Position numbers and translations under genes: made by a program | Shown here: positions 45,470-55,437 of the stretch, piece after piece | Layout: each line of letters starts with the position of its first letter | Position numbering within the stretch: position 1 is the first letter of the stretch | Assembly: GCA_003116975.1 (NCBI GenBank) | Contig: BGKB01000227.1 | Location: 1 to 64,000 of the forward strand | Source of the DNA: Aurantiochytrium sp. KH105 | Lineage: Eukaryota; Sar; Bigyra; Thraustochytrida; Thraustochytriidae | Direction: 5' to 3' | Length of the DNA: 64,000 nucleotides | Notes under the pieces: generated by a model | The model's input: the letters and a program-made list of their open reading frames with translations, nothing else | Databases searched by the model: none | What the model was told of the DNA's origin: nothing

Positions 45470-47029
45470 ATGGCGCTGGCGATGCCGGCGGCGATGCTGG
45501 GCAGGGCGGCGGCGGCGGCATGGGCGCTGCCGCGCGGGCTCGCGAGCGCGGAGACGCTGCATGTGATGCTCGCCGTCGTCGTGCTCGCGGTGTGCGTGGA
45601 CGCGGCGCTGCGCAGGAGGACGAGCAAGGCATGGCGCGACGCGCGCGGCGCCGGCGGGGCCGCGGAGGGCGCCGCGCTCTTCGCGGAGGAGGAGGGCCTC
45701 GGCCGCGGCGCGGGTGACGCGCCGGCGGCGTCTTCTGCGGCGGGAAGGAGCAGGGCGCACTCGCGCAACGCGTTTTCGCCTCGGTCGTATCTCGGCCGCC
45801 TCGGGAAGCTGCTGGGCGACGACGAGATCTCGCACAGGAGGGTCGGCCTCGCCGTGGCGACCAGCGCCGCCGGCCTCGCCGCAGCCCGGGCTGCCTCGCG
45901 CAAGTTCGAGCATGTACCGTACGCGGACGAGATGACGGCCGCGGGGAACCGCGTGTCCTACTACCGATCCGCGAACAACCAACGCGTCGCGGACGCCTTG
46001 CGGTCGCTCGAGGCCTACGCGACGCCTACCTTTTACAATAAGCACCTCATGACCGGCGCGCCGATCCTTCGCATCGACGACGACGACCTCCTCTTCCAGC
46101 GCCACGTGCTCTCAGCGCGCCTCGACGGCCATCTCGTCGAGGTCGCGGCCGACACGCTCGCCTCGCCGCGCGCCTCGCTCGACTCGCCCTCCTTCATCGT
46201 GGTACCTGGCTTCGGCGGGTCATCGGAAAAGAACTTGTACCGCATCCTGGCCAAGTCCATCGCCGAGAGATTCAATGCGCACGTCCACATTCTTCACGAG
46301 CGCGGAGAGGGCGGCGTCCCGCTTCGTTCGCACAAGCTGCACAAGATGGACACGCGGATGCTCGAGGCGCTCATCGAAAAGGTGCGCGCCGATCGCGGAA
46401 TGCAGGTCCCACTTTTCGGTCTTGGGCTCAGCCAGGGCGGATCGCTTCTCCTCAAGTACATTCAAGGCTTTGCCGCGCCCGGCTCGCCTCCCTGTCCCTT
46501 TGCTGCCGTCATGACCGTCGGATGCACCTTTCAGTACCAAGTGGGTCTGCAGCTGATGGAGGTTAACGGTCTCGTTGGCCGCTGCTATTCTTACATTCTC
46601 GCCAAAATGCACATTGACATTTTGCGTCGTAACAAAGAGGTGCTCGATAACCTTGACAATGTAGACATCGGTGAGATCGCTACCTGCAGCAACCTCAGCG
46701 ACCTCGATCGCAAACTCGCAAACCCCGTTTATGGCCACCACAGCGTCGTTGCCTATCACGATAGCTTCAACCTCGTCGAGCAGGCACACAACATCAACAT
46801 CCCGGTTCTTTGCCTCCACTCCGAGGATGATCCTCTCTTTTCGGATGACACCCACCGCATCCAGCGCGCCGCCGCGCGCTGCAGCGATCGCATCGTGTTT
46901 TTTAGCGTTCCGCGAGGCGGCCACCTGAGTTTTTGTGAGCGTGGCACGCGGTCGACCTATGTCACCCGTGTTGCGGATCGTTTCTTCAAGACGCTCCTGC
47001 AGCAACAACGGCCTGTCGACGGCCAATAG
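45470..47029 (+). CDS. alpha/beta-hydrolase, ABHD1/ABHD3 (YheT-like) family
   Basis: Predicted 519 aa. N-terminal hydrophobic segment (about 29-46) suggests membrane anchoring; a second weak one lies near 125-140. The hydrolase fold shows VVPGFGGSSEKN (oxyanion loop), the nucleophile elbow GLGLSQGGSLLLKY with S321, the acid in LHSEDDPLF (D453 or D454) and histidine in RGGHLSF (H485). ABHD1/3 and YheT-like enzymes act on lipid esters; ABHD3 cleaves medium-chain phosphatidylcholines. The substrate here is unknown. Its last 26 codons are inside a 244-bp tandem duplication, so a second copy of its C-terminal coding end lies downstream. Confidence 0.85.
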   Translation: MALAMPAAMLGRAAAAAWALPRGLASAETLHVMLAVVVLAVCVDAALRRRTSKAWRDARGAGGAAEGAALFAEEEGLGRGAGDAPAASSAAGRSRAHSRNAFSPRSYLGRLGKLLGDDEISHRRVGLAVATSAAGLAAARAASRKFEHVPYADEMTAAGNRVSYYRSANNQRVADALRSLEAYATPTFYNKHLMTGAPILRIDDDDLLFQRHVLSARLDGHLVEVAADTLASPRASLDSPSFIVVPGFGGSSEKNLYRILAKSIAERFNAHVHILHERGEGGVPLRSHKLHKMDTRMLEALIEKVRADRGMQVPLFGLGLSQGGSLLLKYIQGFAAPGSPPCPFAAVMTVGCTFQYQVGLQLMEVNGLVGRCYSYILAKMHIDILRRNKEVLDNLDNVDIGEIATCSNLSDLDRKLANPVYGHHSVVAYHDSFNLVEQAHNINIPVLCLHSEDDPLFSDDTHRIQRAAARCSDRIVFFSVPRGGHLSFCERGTRSTYVTRVADRFFKTLLQQQRPVDGQ

Positions 47030-47439
47030 GCGAGTGGAGAGAGTTGATCCCGCCCTGCCTGCCGCAGTTTTGCGAAATGAATGACTATCTAATCCCTTGC
47101 CCCCCATCAATTACATATGACTCTTACATGCAAACTATCGCTGATTCATTCTACTTGCTGATGAGCAGAGACTCACTTCTTGCCGCTCTTTTCTTTCGAC
47201 CTATGTCACCCGTGTTGCGGATCGTTTCTTCAAGACGCTCCTGCAGCAACAACGGCCTGTCGACGGCCAATAGGTGAGTGGAGAGAGTTGGTCCCGCCCT
47301 GCCTGCCGTAGTTTTGCGAAATGAATGACCATCTAATCCCTTGCCCCCCATCAATTACATATGACTCTTACATGCAAATTATCGCTGATTCATTCTACTT
47401 GCTGATGAGCAGAGACTCACTTCTTGCCGCTCTTTTGTT
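46952..47439. repeat. 244-bp tandem duplication between ABHD and photolyase genes
   Basis: Copy one is 46952-47195, copy two 47196-47439. Each contains the final 26 codons of the hydrolase, the intergenic sequence and the final few codons of the photolyase. The copies differ at about five positions, all transitions. Hydrolase uses the copy-one end; photolyase uses the copy-two end. The 387-bp convergent gap 47030-47416 holds nothing else. Confidence 0.93.
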
Positions 47440-49061
47440 TCTTGTTCGAGGATGAACCCTTTTTGCTCTTGTTCTTGCTATCCTTGTCCTTGCTATCTTT
47501 GTCGTCCTCGTCGCCTTTATCTTGCGAAGCCTTGCGTTTGCCCGACTTGGCCTCGCCGGGACCCGGATAATTTTTCGCAAGCTTATCGACGTCGAACTTG
47601 GTTCGCGACGACTTGTACGTCATGCAGCGGATCTTGCCGAAAATCTCGCGCTCACGCCACCCCTGGTCGTGAATCCCCATGATGCTCCAAGCCACGCCGA
47701 CAATCGAGTTAGGATCGCCGCCGTCAAGATTGTAAATGTCATTGAGCCGAAAGCCGTAGTCAAGTGCCTCTTCCGGCGTCTCTGTCCAAGTGAGAAGCTG
47801 CTTTGCCCAGTACATGCGCAGCCACCCGTGCATCTTGCCCTCGTCGCGTGCCATCACCTGTGCCGCATTCCAAAGTTCATCATTCGTGCGCGCCTCAGCG
47901 AGCTCCTCGAACGAGTAAATGTGCGGTCGTTTGTCCTTGGCGTGCTCTTTGAGCGTTTCACGCGCCCAGTCATAGGCCGCGTCAAGGGAATCGTACTCGG
48001 GAACATAGTGGCAGTAGTTGTCCGTGAGCTCGCGGCGAACGAGCGCCTCCTCTTCAAAGCCATCAATCTCCTTGGAAGGGATCTTTCCGTTCTTTTTCGC
48101 ATACGCGCGCGCCTCCATGAGGACACGCTGCGGAGCAATGAATCCGTAGTTCATGTACGGTGACATGTCGGAGAGTACCCTTTCGTTCGGGTCGTTGCGG
48201 CACTCACTGTATTTGCCGAGTCGCTTGGCGTCAAGGAAGCGATCCAAAATCTTCTTTGCGCCCGAGGGGCCGGGCGGAAAGCGGTCGTCGACGGGCTTGA
48301 CGCTCGTATCGAGCTTGTGGTCCGACTTGAGTTCTTCGAGCATTTTATCAAAGTCTGTCTTCTTGAGCTTACCGTCAGTGTTCGACGAGGGCATCTTGGA
48401 CAGCTCTGGAAAAGCGTCAAAGAAGTCATCCTTCTTTCGGTTGATCTTGGGGCGAATCGTGCGTGCGGCGTACTCGCGCTTGTCCGATGCCTCCCAGCAC
48501 GGCACGACATTGTGCGCGTCGACGAGGCACACGGGGATATCAACGGACTTGGTAACCTCGGCATCCCAGTTTCGCTTGGGTCGCATCGGGAAGAAATCCA
48601 TGACAAGCGCGCGCGCTTTGAGATCCTTGCACGTGGAAANTAACCTCGGCATCCCAGTTTCGCTTGGGTCGCATCGGGAAGAAATCCATGACAAGCGCGC
48701 GCGCTTTGAGATCCTTGCACGTGGAAACGAGATCCTTGGCCGGGTTCTCGCTCAGCGAAACATACATGGGAATGTTCTTGGCGTGCAGCGCCTTTTGCGT
48801 CTCCGCGAGGCCTTTCAGGCCGAACGAGTAGTGCCGCAAGTTCCAGTGCATGTACTTTGTGGGGACAAGCATCACTACTGCCAGTGAGGCGTTCTTGGCG
48901 AGCGCCAGACTTTGCGCCTTGAGAAGCGCCCAGTTGTCCTCCGCCCGTTTCTCCCGGTGCATCCAGTACACCACCGGGCCGCCGTCATTCTTGCCCTCGG
49001 CGACTGCGTCCTCGTCCTTCTTGAGCCACTGGCACCGCTCCGGCTGCACCTCCACCTTCAT
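47417..49061 (-). CDS. PHR2: class II CPD photolyase
   Basis: About 519 aa once an apparent assembly duplication (48553-48727) is discounted; start MKVEVQPERC. Class II signatures are clear: VVYWMHREKRAEDNWAL at the N-terminus, FPPGPSGAKKILDRFL, SPYMNYGFIAPQRVLMEA, VRRELTDNYCHY, the FAD-binding NDELWNAAQ and GKMHGWLRMYWAKQLL, LNDIYNLDGGDPNSIVGVAWS and GIHDQGWREREIFGKIRCM. It repairs UV cyclobutane pyrimidine dimers using light. A Lys/Ser/Asp-rich tail (KRKAS, KKQKSGKK) may act as a nuclear signal. As printed, the frame shifts at the single N at 48640. Confidence 0.93.
48553..48727. repeat. exact 87-bp duplication around one N (assembly artefact)
   Basis: 48553-48639 and 48641-48727 are identical, separated by the only N in the window (48640). 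The unit including N is 88 bp, which shifts the photolyase frame. The pattern fits two contigs joined with a one-base gap without collapsing their overlap; one copy restores the family alignment. Confidence 0.9.
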
Positions 49062-49792
49062 CGTCCCAAGGCTCTTGTGCACTACTCCTCTACGCTCGTC
49101 TCCGCCGTCCTCGCTCGTCGTCGCTCGCCGCGTGCAAGCTCGGCGCGGCGCGATGGGTTTCTGTTTCTCTTGCGGTCACAACGTTTCTGCCGGAGGCGAA
49201 GAAGAAGAAGAAGGAGAAGGAGAAGGGGCTCGTTGAAGCTCTCGCGTAGAGCCGCTCAAAACCTCGCCTCGATTGACCACAAGGCCGGCAAGCAGCTAGA
49301 GCAGATCTGCGCTTGCTCGCAGAAGCTCAACAGCCTCTATGCCTCCGTGCACGACCGTGCCGCACGCGCGCATGCCCGCATGCACGCATGCACGCACGCT
49401 CGCATACGAGAGCCGCGAGGCAATAAAGAGAAAGCCACCCGCCAGGCCGCTGCCCATGCTGGCGAAGAAAAAGTCGCAGAGGGGGCCATCGAGATCAGGG
49501 ACCGCGCACGACACGGAGTACACACTTTAGGTGTGCACCACCTGACGGGCGCGGGCGCGGCGAACTGGCTGACATCACACGATGACTTGGCTGATGCGTG
49601 AGTGAGAGAAGAAGAAAGAAAGAAAGACCTTGTCCATTTTTGTGGGAAGAGGAGAGGGAATGAATGAGGGAGACGCCTCGCAGAGATCTCGGCGCGCGCT
49701 CCTGGCGTGCAGATTGCAATCATCGCACTGGACCCGAGGCGTAGGAGTGACCCGCGAGCTGGTCCTTGTGAGCACAAGCAAGCAGCAGCATC
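49062..49792. other. divergent intergenic region, photolyase / NIPA-like gene
   Basis: Contains a (GAA/GGA)n run near 49198-49226 and an ATGC-type repeat near 49370-49395. A plus-strand frame over 49237-49600 (SRRAAQNLASIDHKAGKQLE) looks protein-like but lacks an ATG in frame; undecided. Confidence 0.4.
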
Positions 49793-51169
49793 ATGGGAAA
49801 CACGCTCACGTGTGACGCAAACAATACCTTGGGAATACTGAGCACCGAGAATGGGTGGAACTGCGCAGGAATAACAACCACGACCGAAACGTCGCTCTGT
49901 AATTTTTCAGCATCATATGCGCTCTCGAATGGGAGCATACTTGAGCTCGATACATGCTTCCAGTTCCGCGAACTGCAGCCGCCAGGCTTCGCGGTCTTAC
50001 TCGCCACGGAAGATGAGCTCGACGCATTTTGGTGCGCGACTGGACATCGACTCGATCAAGACAACGTATCGGGTATCTATGAAATTGGAACTTGTGACTG
50101 CGTCGAGCCAGAGGCAAACAGCAACACGACAACATCCAGCAACGACCAAGAGGAAAAAGATAATGGCCGGCTGCTGGGCATCATGTTCAGCATTCTATCC
50201 TCGTTTTGCACAACCTTCGGCACGATTCTGCAAAAATATGCTCACATCGTCAACGATCGCAAAGAAAAAAAGGCACCCGAGATTGGCGGATTACTCATTT
50301 CACCGTGGTGGCTCTTTGCGCTCTTTATCATGGTTTTGCTGCCATTGCCGTTTGACTTCGTCGCCTTTTCTCTGGCACCTCAATCTCTCCTCGTGCCTTT
50401 TGCAGGTATGACCATCTTGCTCAATGCAATTTTTGCGCCAATTCTTCTCCGCGAAAAGATTTCCAACATCGAAATTCTTGCGACCTCAATCATTTTACTT
50501 GGTCTCGTCATCGCGACGGCAAGTGGCCCCAAGTCCGATGTGAGCCTTAATGCCTGCGAGTTGCTCGATCGCTACGATGACGCCGACTTTCTCGCGCTCG
50601 TGGGAGTGCTCTTGTTCGCCTCGCTCGTGGCAGTAAGCCTTATCCATACGAAATCCAGGGCCGTGTGGATAGTACGGGTGCGCCCTGTTCTCTACGCCTT
50701 TTGCGCCGGTGCCTTTGGTGGCATCGGAAATGTCTTCTTCAAGGCGACAGGGGAGCTCGCCGAGGCCGGCATTTCTGAGGATGGACGCTCGCAGGGTGCC
50801 TGGGGCACCGTGCACCCATATTACCACATTGTTCTCATCATTGTCTTTGCCTTTCTACAAATAAGCCACATCAACCAAGGTCTCCGTCGCTACAATGCTG
50901 TGCTCTTTCTACCCCTCTACAACACTGCCTACATTTTGCTCAGCGGCACAGTCGGCGCTGTTGTCTACCATGAGTTCGCGGACTTCACCGAAATGCAGCA
51001 GATGCTCTTTCCCGTCGGAATTATGCACACGCTGGCTGGCATCGGTCTCATGACCTTGAAGACACCTGGAGTCCCGACGAATGGCACCGTGACGCCCCTC
51101 ACTGCTGGGAACACTTTGGGTGCTCCCAGCAAGCCTACGCTGGAAAATAAAGAGGTTGCGACTTCATAG
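49793..51169 (+). CDS. NIPA-like magnesium transporter (DMT fold) with extra N-terminal domain
   Basis: Predicted 458 aa. Residues 1-125 are hydrophilic with eight cysteines and several NxS/T sites, an apparent lumenal domain that ordinary NIPA proteins lack. From about 128 comes the transporter: SSFCTTFGTILQKYAH, then LAPQSLLVPFAGMTILLNAI with APILLREKISNIE (the NIPA signature), FASLVAVSLIH, and VLFLPLYNTAYILLSGTVG near the end; nine or so helices. NIPA proteins move Mg2+ at plasma or endosomal membranes in animals and plants. There is no obvious signal peptide; orientation is inferred. Its stop is 53 bp from the convergent hypothetical gene. Confidence 0.85.
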   Translation: MGNTLTCDANNTLGILSTENGWNCAGITTTTETSLCNFSASYALSNGSILELDTCFQFRELQPPGFAVLLATEDELDAFWCATGHRLDQDNVSGIYEIGTCDCVEPEANSNTTTSSNDQEEKDNGRLLGIMFSILSSFCTTFGTILQKYAHIVNDRKEKKAPEIGGLLISPWWLFALFIMVLLPLPFDFVAFSLAPQSLLVPFAGMTILLNAIFAPILLREKISNIEILATSIILLGLVIATASGPKSDVSLNACELLDRYDDADFLALVGVLLFASLVAVSLIHTKSRAVWIVRVRPVLYAFCAGAFGGIGNVFFKATGELAEAGISEDGRSQGAWGTVHPYYHIVLIIVFAFLQISHINQGLRRYNAVLFLPLYNTAYILLSGTVGAVVYHEFADFTEMQQMLFPVGIMHTLAGIGLMTLKTPGVPTNGTVTPLTAGNTLGAPSKPTLENKEVATS

Positions 51170-51222
51170 CAAATACTGTATCTCTTTTACGATTTCATTA
51201 CATTTTAGAAATTCATTGCTCT

Positions 51223-52095
51223 TTACAGTGAATACCTCAATAGAGCAGTTGCGAATATCGCCGAGGCGACTGCCTTGGGTGACTTGTACCATGGACTCTG
51301 CGTCGTTTCGTCTTTTGCACTGCTAAAAATTGATGTCTGCATCGCTGAGGTCCAAGGCCACGAAGATGAGGAAGAGGACATGCCACGTTCGTGCTTTTGA
51401 GTTTCCTGCACACGTGCTTGAAAATCAAGCTGTGCCTGCGAGAAAGGCCGCAGATAACTAGAAAACTCAAAGTACATGTGCAGCCTTTGCTCCGCGTCCT
51501 CTAATGCATAGAATTGGCGCGACATGTTCGAAATTTGCTCCTCGTTAAGCTCTGAGTTCGCCAGAAGAATCTCCCATGCCTCGTCAATGTCCTCTGCCGA
51601 GTTGCTATCATCACCATCGTCGAGATGTGTTTTTTGATTTCCATGAACATTTTTCTTTTCGGAATCTTTCGAGGCTGAACAAGGCAAAGAGTTGCCCGTA
51701 GCTTCGAGCTCTGACTCAAGGTCTGAAATTAAAGCAAGCTGCTCCCGAAGGCTCGCGCTCGCCATCTGCTTTTGCATTGCTTTTGCGGCTCTGTCACTCA
51801 TACCCAAAGCACGAACCAACTCAGCCGCATATGTGTGCAGGTCAGCGTCCTCTTGCGTTTCCAAAGAACGCGACTTTTGTGAATCGCTCTGCGACATGGA
51901 TGTTGCCTTTCTGGGCGTCAAACCAAAGTCGGGAACTCCACCTGGACTTCCGTGACGTCTTCGTCTTCGCATTGACGTCTGAAACTCGCCCATGCTTTGA
52001 ATGGGGGAAAGCTGATCGTTTGCGCCGACTTGCATTCCCTCTGGACGCATCATCGCACCGCCGCGTTCGTCTCGTCGCTGTTCCTGCGTCCCCAT
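51223..52095 (-). CDS. hypothetical protein, acidic with C-terminal hydrophobic stretch
   Basis: Predicted 290 aa, not recognised. The N-terminus is basic and Arg-rich (RRRRRHGS). Residues 85-135 form amphipathic helices (AAELVRALGMSDRAAKAMQ, REQLALISDLESELEA). A mid-section with DIDEAWEILLANSELNEEQ and QFYALEDAEQRLHMYFEF is helical and acidic. The last 16 residues (AVASAIFATALLRYSL) are mildly hydrophobic and could form a tail anchor. Frame and codon use look genuine. Confidence 0.55.
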   Translation of the reverse strand: MGTQEQRRDERGGAMMRPEGMQVGANDQLSPIQSMGEFQTSMRRRRRHGSPGGVPDFGLTPRKATSMSQSDSQKSRSLETQEDADLHTYAAELVRALGMSDRAAKAMQKQMASASLREQLALISDLESELEATGNSLPCSASKDSEKKNVHGNQKTHLDDGDDSNSAEDIDEAWEILLANSELNEEQISNMSRQFYALEDAEQRLHMYFEFSSYLRPFSQAQLDFQARVQETQKHERGMSSSSSSWPWTSAMQTSIFSSAKDETTQSPWYKSPKAVASAIFATALLRYSL

Positions 52096-52671
52096 GCTCG
52101 TACGTCTTGTTTGCCGTCACGTTCGATTTCCATGTGCGATGTGTCAACTCGTTGCCTATGCAAGAAGGTGTCTGTCAATGCCTGTGCGCAGCGACCCGTT
52201 AGTCCGGCCTATCACTGGAATAGGCCTGTTTTTGTTTTTTATTCCTGGAATGAAACCCAAGGAAGAGGGGTCGGGACGTGCAGGCTTGACTACGGCGCAA
52301 GAGACTTTTCTTCGAGCCTCCTCTGCTTTATTTTCAATATGTTTGCAAAAGAATATGGCACTCTGTGATCTTGACTGAAACCCCAAGTGCCGCCTTACAT
52401 GTTAATGGAGAAAACTCTGATCTGAATCGCAAAATGAAATTTGCACGTGGACTGATCACAAGACTACGACCTTGGCCCTTGAAAACAGTGAGCTCCAAGA
52501 TTAAAAAGAGATATCAGAATAGGTATACGTATACAGTTACAATAAGGAGGAGGAGGAGGAGTAGAAGAAGAGGAGGAAGATTGGCCTTGTGGTCTCTTCC
52601 TCCATTCATTCATTCATTCATTCATTCATTCATTCACTCACTCACTCGTCTGCCAATTCACGATGCTATGC
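52096..52671. other. intergenic region, hypothetical / PH protein
   Basis: AT-richer, with (GGA)n near 52544-52575 and (ATTC)n at 52602-52649. No gene supported. Confidence 0.5.
52602..52649. repeat. (ATTC)n tetranucleotide microsatellite
   Basis: About eight ATTC units followed by ACTC units, 25 bp beyond the 3' end of the PH-domain gene (minus strand). Confidence 0.95.
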
Positions 52672-55437
52672 TCAGACTTCAACACAGCCAAAGGCAATGT
52701 CGCCGCGCATGCCCTCGACAGAACCCCTCGAGACGATGCCCAGGACATGCGCGCGGATGGTCGAGATCCACCAGTCACAATCCACGCTTGTGTCGGCGAG
52801 AAGACAGCATTCACCGGTTTCGCGAGATGAGATGCAAATCGCGCGCTGAATGTCGGGAAATACTTTTGCAGCCTTGTGCTCGAGCGTGGGCTTCCAGGCA
52901 CGAACTGAGTCCTCCAGCAAGATGACTCGCAAAGACTTGTGCTTGCGCGGGTGCGTGTACAAATGAATTCCATCCGTACGCAGCACAGCAAAGTAGCGCT
53001 TCAGGTGCAACGAGCTCTTTGTAGCAGCCTGGCCCAGGCCCTCCATAACCGTGAGAAAGCCAGCAGCAAAGCGTTTGGGACGCATCGAGACGTTGCCACA
53101 ATTTTGGCGAATGGCCTCTGCCCAGCGCGACATTTCTACATGCGAATCTGCAGAAAAAAGTACTGCAGGTCGGCGCGGGTGCCAGATGTGGAATTCGTGC
53201 ACAATGCAAGAGTTCTGCGCAATAGCTGCCGCGCGCGCGGCTTGCGCGTCTGTGGTGTGTTTTGCATGATGTTTCTGTCGTGGCGAGCCTGATACCACGC
53301 CGGTGGAACCCGTGAGGTGGGGACGGCGCACCACGCGAACCTCTGTGCCGTCAAGCGGAACCTTGCCGCATGGTTTTCGATCCCACTCGTTGCGAAACAA
53401 GAGGAGCACGGGGCCACGAAGCTGGACAACTCGCGCCTTCCAGCTGCGAGAGGCGCTAATGACGATGTTGCGGCGACGAAATTGCTTGACAAGAAGCTGG
53501 CCTGCGTGCTGGTCAAGGGGCGGCCTGGACACAATGAGCTCGCGTCCAGACCCGTGCGCGTCTTTGTTGAGCTCAACAATGCCGACATCGATGGGCTTGT
53601 TCGGTCCGCAGCTCGCATCAACGGTCGTGTATGCCCCCTTTCGTCGCCGACGCTTGACCTTGACAACATCAGAAGGAGATGTGACCGGGTCCGTGCCGCT
53701 GCTGATGCTAAAGACACCGGGACTCTTGCACGAGTCCAGAAGCGATCCAGTGCTTGGCTCTGCACTTGAGGTTCCGTTTGCGTCACCAAGATTGACGTCG
53801 ACAGTCAGCCCGACGCCCGTGCTTGCCTGTGTTTGTGCTTGTGCTTGTGTCCGTGCTCGTGCTTGTGCAAGCGCATGTTCTTGCTCGCGCCTGCTTTGGA
53901 CTTCGCGAAGCTCTTCAATGGTCGTCTCGAGATCCTCGCCACGAATGATGGCAAGAACGTTGGCCTGGCGCAGCTCCTCCTTCATGCGCTCGAGCTCGTC
54001 GCGAAGGATTGCGGCCTCGAGAGACGAGATGCCCTCACAGTCTCCATCGCCAACGCCTGTTTCCATTTCTTCATGAATGGCAGCATTGTGCATCTCTGAC
54101 CGAGCCTCAATTATCTGCTGAAACTCGGAGAGATCCTGTTCCAAGCTCGTGACTTTGCGCGCGCTTTGTTGCGTTTCCAAGGCATTTTGCTGGAGGGCTT
54201 TCTCGAGAGTGCGAATCTTTTGTTTGCTACGAGCGTTTTCCGCGCGCGCGGCGCTCAGCGTGGCCCGCAGACGCGAGACGTTGCCTCGCTGCCGATGCGT
54301 GGGTGTCTTAAAGCTTTCCTCGCTGTCGTCAAAAGGCACCTCGCTTTCCGAAAAGGTCCCATCGGAGTCATAGTCTTGTTCATATTCTGAGTCAGAGTTG
54401 GCTTCGGCTTCGGCTTCAGCTTCAACGTTGTTGTCTTCTTTTCGCCCGTGAGGACGTCGGCTGCCAGCGCTGCTGCTGCTGATGCTCCCGATGCGAACAA
54501 TTTGTCCAGTGCTCTCAGAATTTTGCCGAGCCGTCTTGCGAAAGTTGCCAGTGCCAGGAGACAAGGAGAGGACGGCGATTTCGCCGAGCGAGGCTCCCAG
54601 ATTCTTGCGTACCGTGGTGGGGGGCGAGGGCGAGGGCACGACGGGGGAAACGAGTTCTGCACGGCTCCTTTCGAGCTCGAGGGCTTCTGCTCGCAGTTTG
54701 GCGGCGTCGCGCTCGTCCATGAGTTCGCGAATTTGCGCCTCGAGCTTGGCGAAACTGGCGCCGTCACGAAGAGCCTCGCGATTGACAGTTTCGAGTTTCT
54801 GTGCGAGTCCCGTGGCGCGTTCCTCAAGCGCCTTGCATTCACCGCGATACTCTTCAAGCGTCTCTTGAGAAGTGTGAGCCTCTTTGCGGGCTGCCTCGAG
54901 TTCCGCATGGAGCGCGGTGAGTTGTCCACGTTGTGCTTCGAGGCTTTCATCAAGCGCTCGATTCTCTTCGCGCGTGGCCTGCTCTTGCTTGAGCAGCTCC
55001 TGGCCGATTTCTGCGGCGAGTTTGGCTTCGTGCTGCGCGGTCTCCAGTTCGCGCTTTAGACGGGCTACTTCGGCAACGAGTCGCAGCTCACTGGAACTGT
55101 CGGTTCTTTCTCTGGCATAAGCGCTGTTGCTTGCAAAGACTGCGTTCTCCTTGTCCTCGAAGCCGCGTGGACGGTTCCTCGACGTCTTGGGGCCGGCATT
55201 GGTGGCGCCGCCGCGTCCCGCAGGGTCGCCGTGATTGGTCTTGGACTCGGTCATGATGCCGGCCTCGGCCACTTGCTCGCCGCGTCCGCTCGCCTCTTCC
55301 TTCTCGTCGTCGCCGTCGTCGCGTCGCGCCGCGGAGAAGGCCTCGGGCTCCCTCGCGCCGCGCCCGTTCTCGCCCTCGTCGTCGCCGGCGCTGGCCGGCG
55401 ACGCGAGCCCGAAGCTCGCGGACAGCGCGTGGAACAT
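52672..55437 (-). CDS. KEN-box, coiled-coil protein with two C-terminal PH domains
   Basis: Predicted 921 aa. A KEN box (FEDKENAVF, 96-98) follows a low-complexity N-terminus. A long coiled coil spans about 115-260 and another about 380-540 (LKRELETAQHEAKLAAE, KQKIRTLEKALQQNALE). Two PH-like domains end the protein: about 640-765 (SRSWKARVVQLRGPVLLLFR, FSADSHVEMSRWAEAIRQN) and about 789-905 (LHLKRYFAVLRTDGIHLYTH, DCDWWISTIRAHVLGI). PH domains bind phosphoinositides or proteins; KEN boxes are APC/C degrons, which would make the protein cell-cycle regulated (inference). Family unknown. Confidence 0.7.
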   Translation of the reverse strand: MFHALSASFGLASPASAGDDEGENGRGAREPEAFSAARRDDGDDEKEEASGRGEQVAEAGIMTESKTNHGDPAGRGGATNAGPKTSRNRPRGFEDKENAVFASNSAYARERTDSSSELRLVAEVARLKRELETAQHEAKLAAEIGQELLKQEQATREENRALDESLEAQRGQLTALHAELEAARKEAHTSQETLEEYRGECKALEERATGLAQKLETVNREALRDGASFAKLEAQIRELMDERDAAKLRAEALELERSRAELVSPVVPSPSPPTTVRKNLGASLGEIAVLSLSPGTGNFRKTARQNSESTGQIVRIGSISSSSAGSRRPHGRKEDNNVEAEAEAEANSDSEYEQDYDSDGTFSESEVPFDDSEESFKTPTHRQRGNVSRLRATLSAARAENARSKQKIRTLEKALQQNALETQQSARKVTSLEQDLSEFQQIIEARSEMHNAAIHEEMETGVGDGDCEGISSLEAAILRDELERMKEELRQANVLAIIRGEDLETTIEELREVQSRREQEHALAQARARTQAQAQTQASTGVGLTVDVNLGDANGTSSAEPSTGSLLDSCKSPGVFSISSGTDPVTSPSDVVKVKRRRRKGAYTTVDASCGPNKPIDVGIVELNKDAHGSGRELIVSRPPLDQHAGQLLVKQFRRRNIVISASRSWKARVVQLRGPVLLLFRNEWDRKPCGKVPLDGTEVRVVRRPHLTGSTGVVSGSPRQKHHAKHTTDAQAARAAAIAQNSCIVHEFHIWHPRRPAVLFSADSHVEMSRWAEAIRQNCGNVSMRPKRFAAGFLTVMEGLGQAATKSSLHLKRYFAVLRTDGIHLYTHPRKHKSLRVILLEDSVRAWKPTLEHKAAKVFPDIQRAICISSRETGECCLLADTSVDCDWWISTIRAHVLGIVSRGSVEGMRGDIAFGCVEV

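Noticed and set aside
45053-46105. 350-codon minus-strand frame over the ABHD 5' region
   Set aside because: Ala/Arg-rich shadow across repeats and coding DNA; no features.
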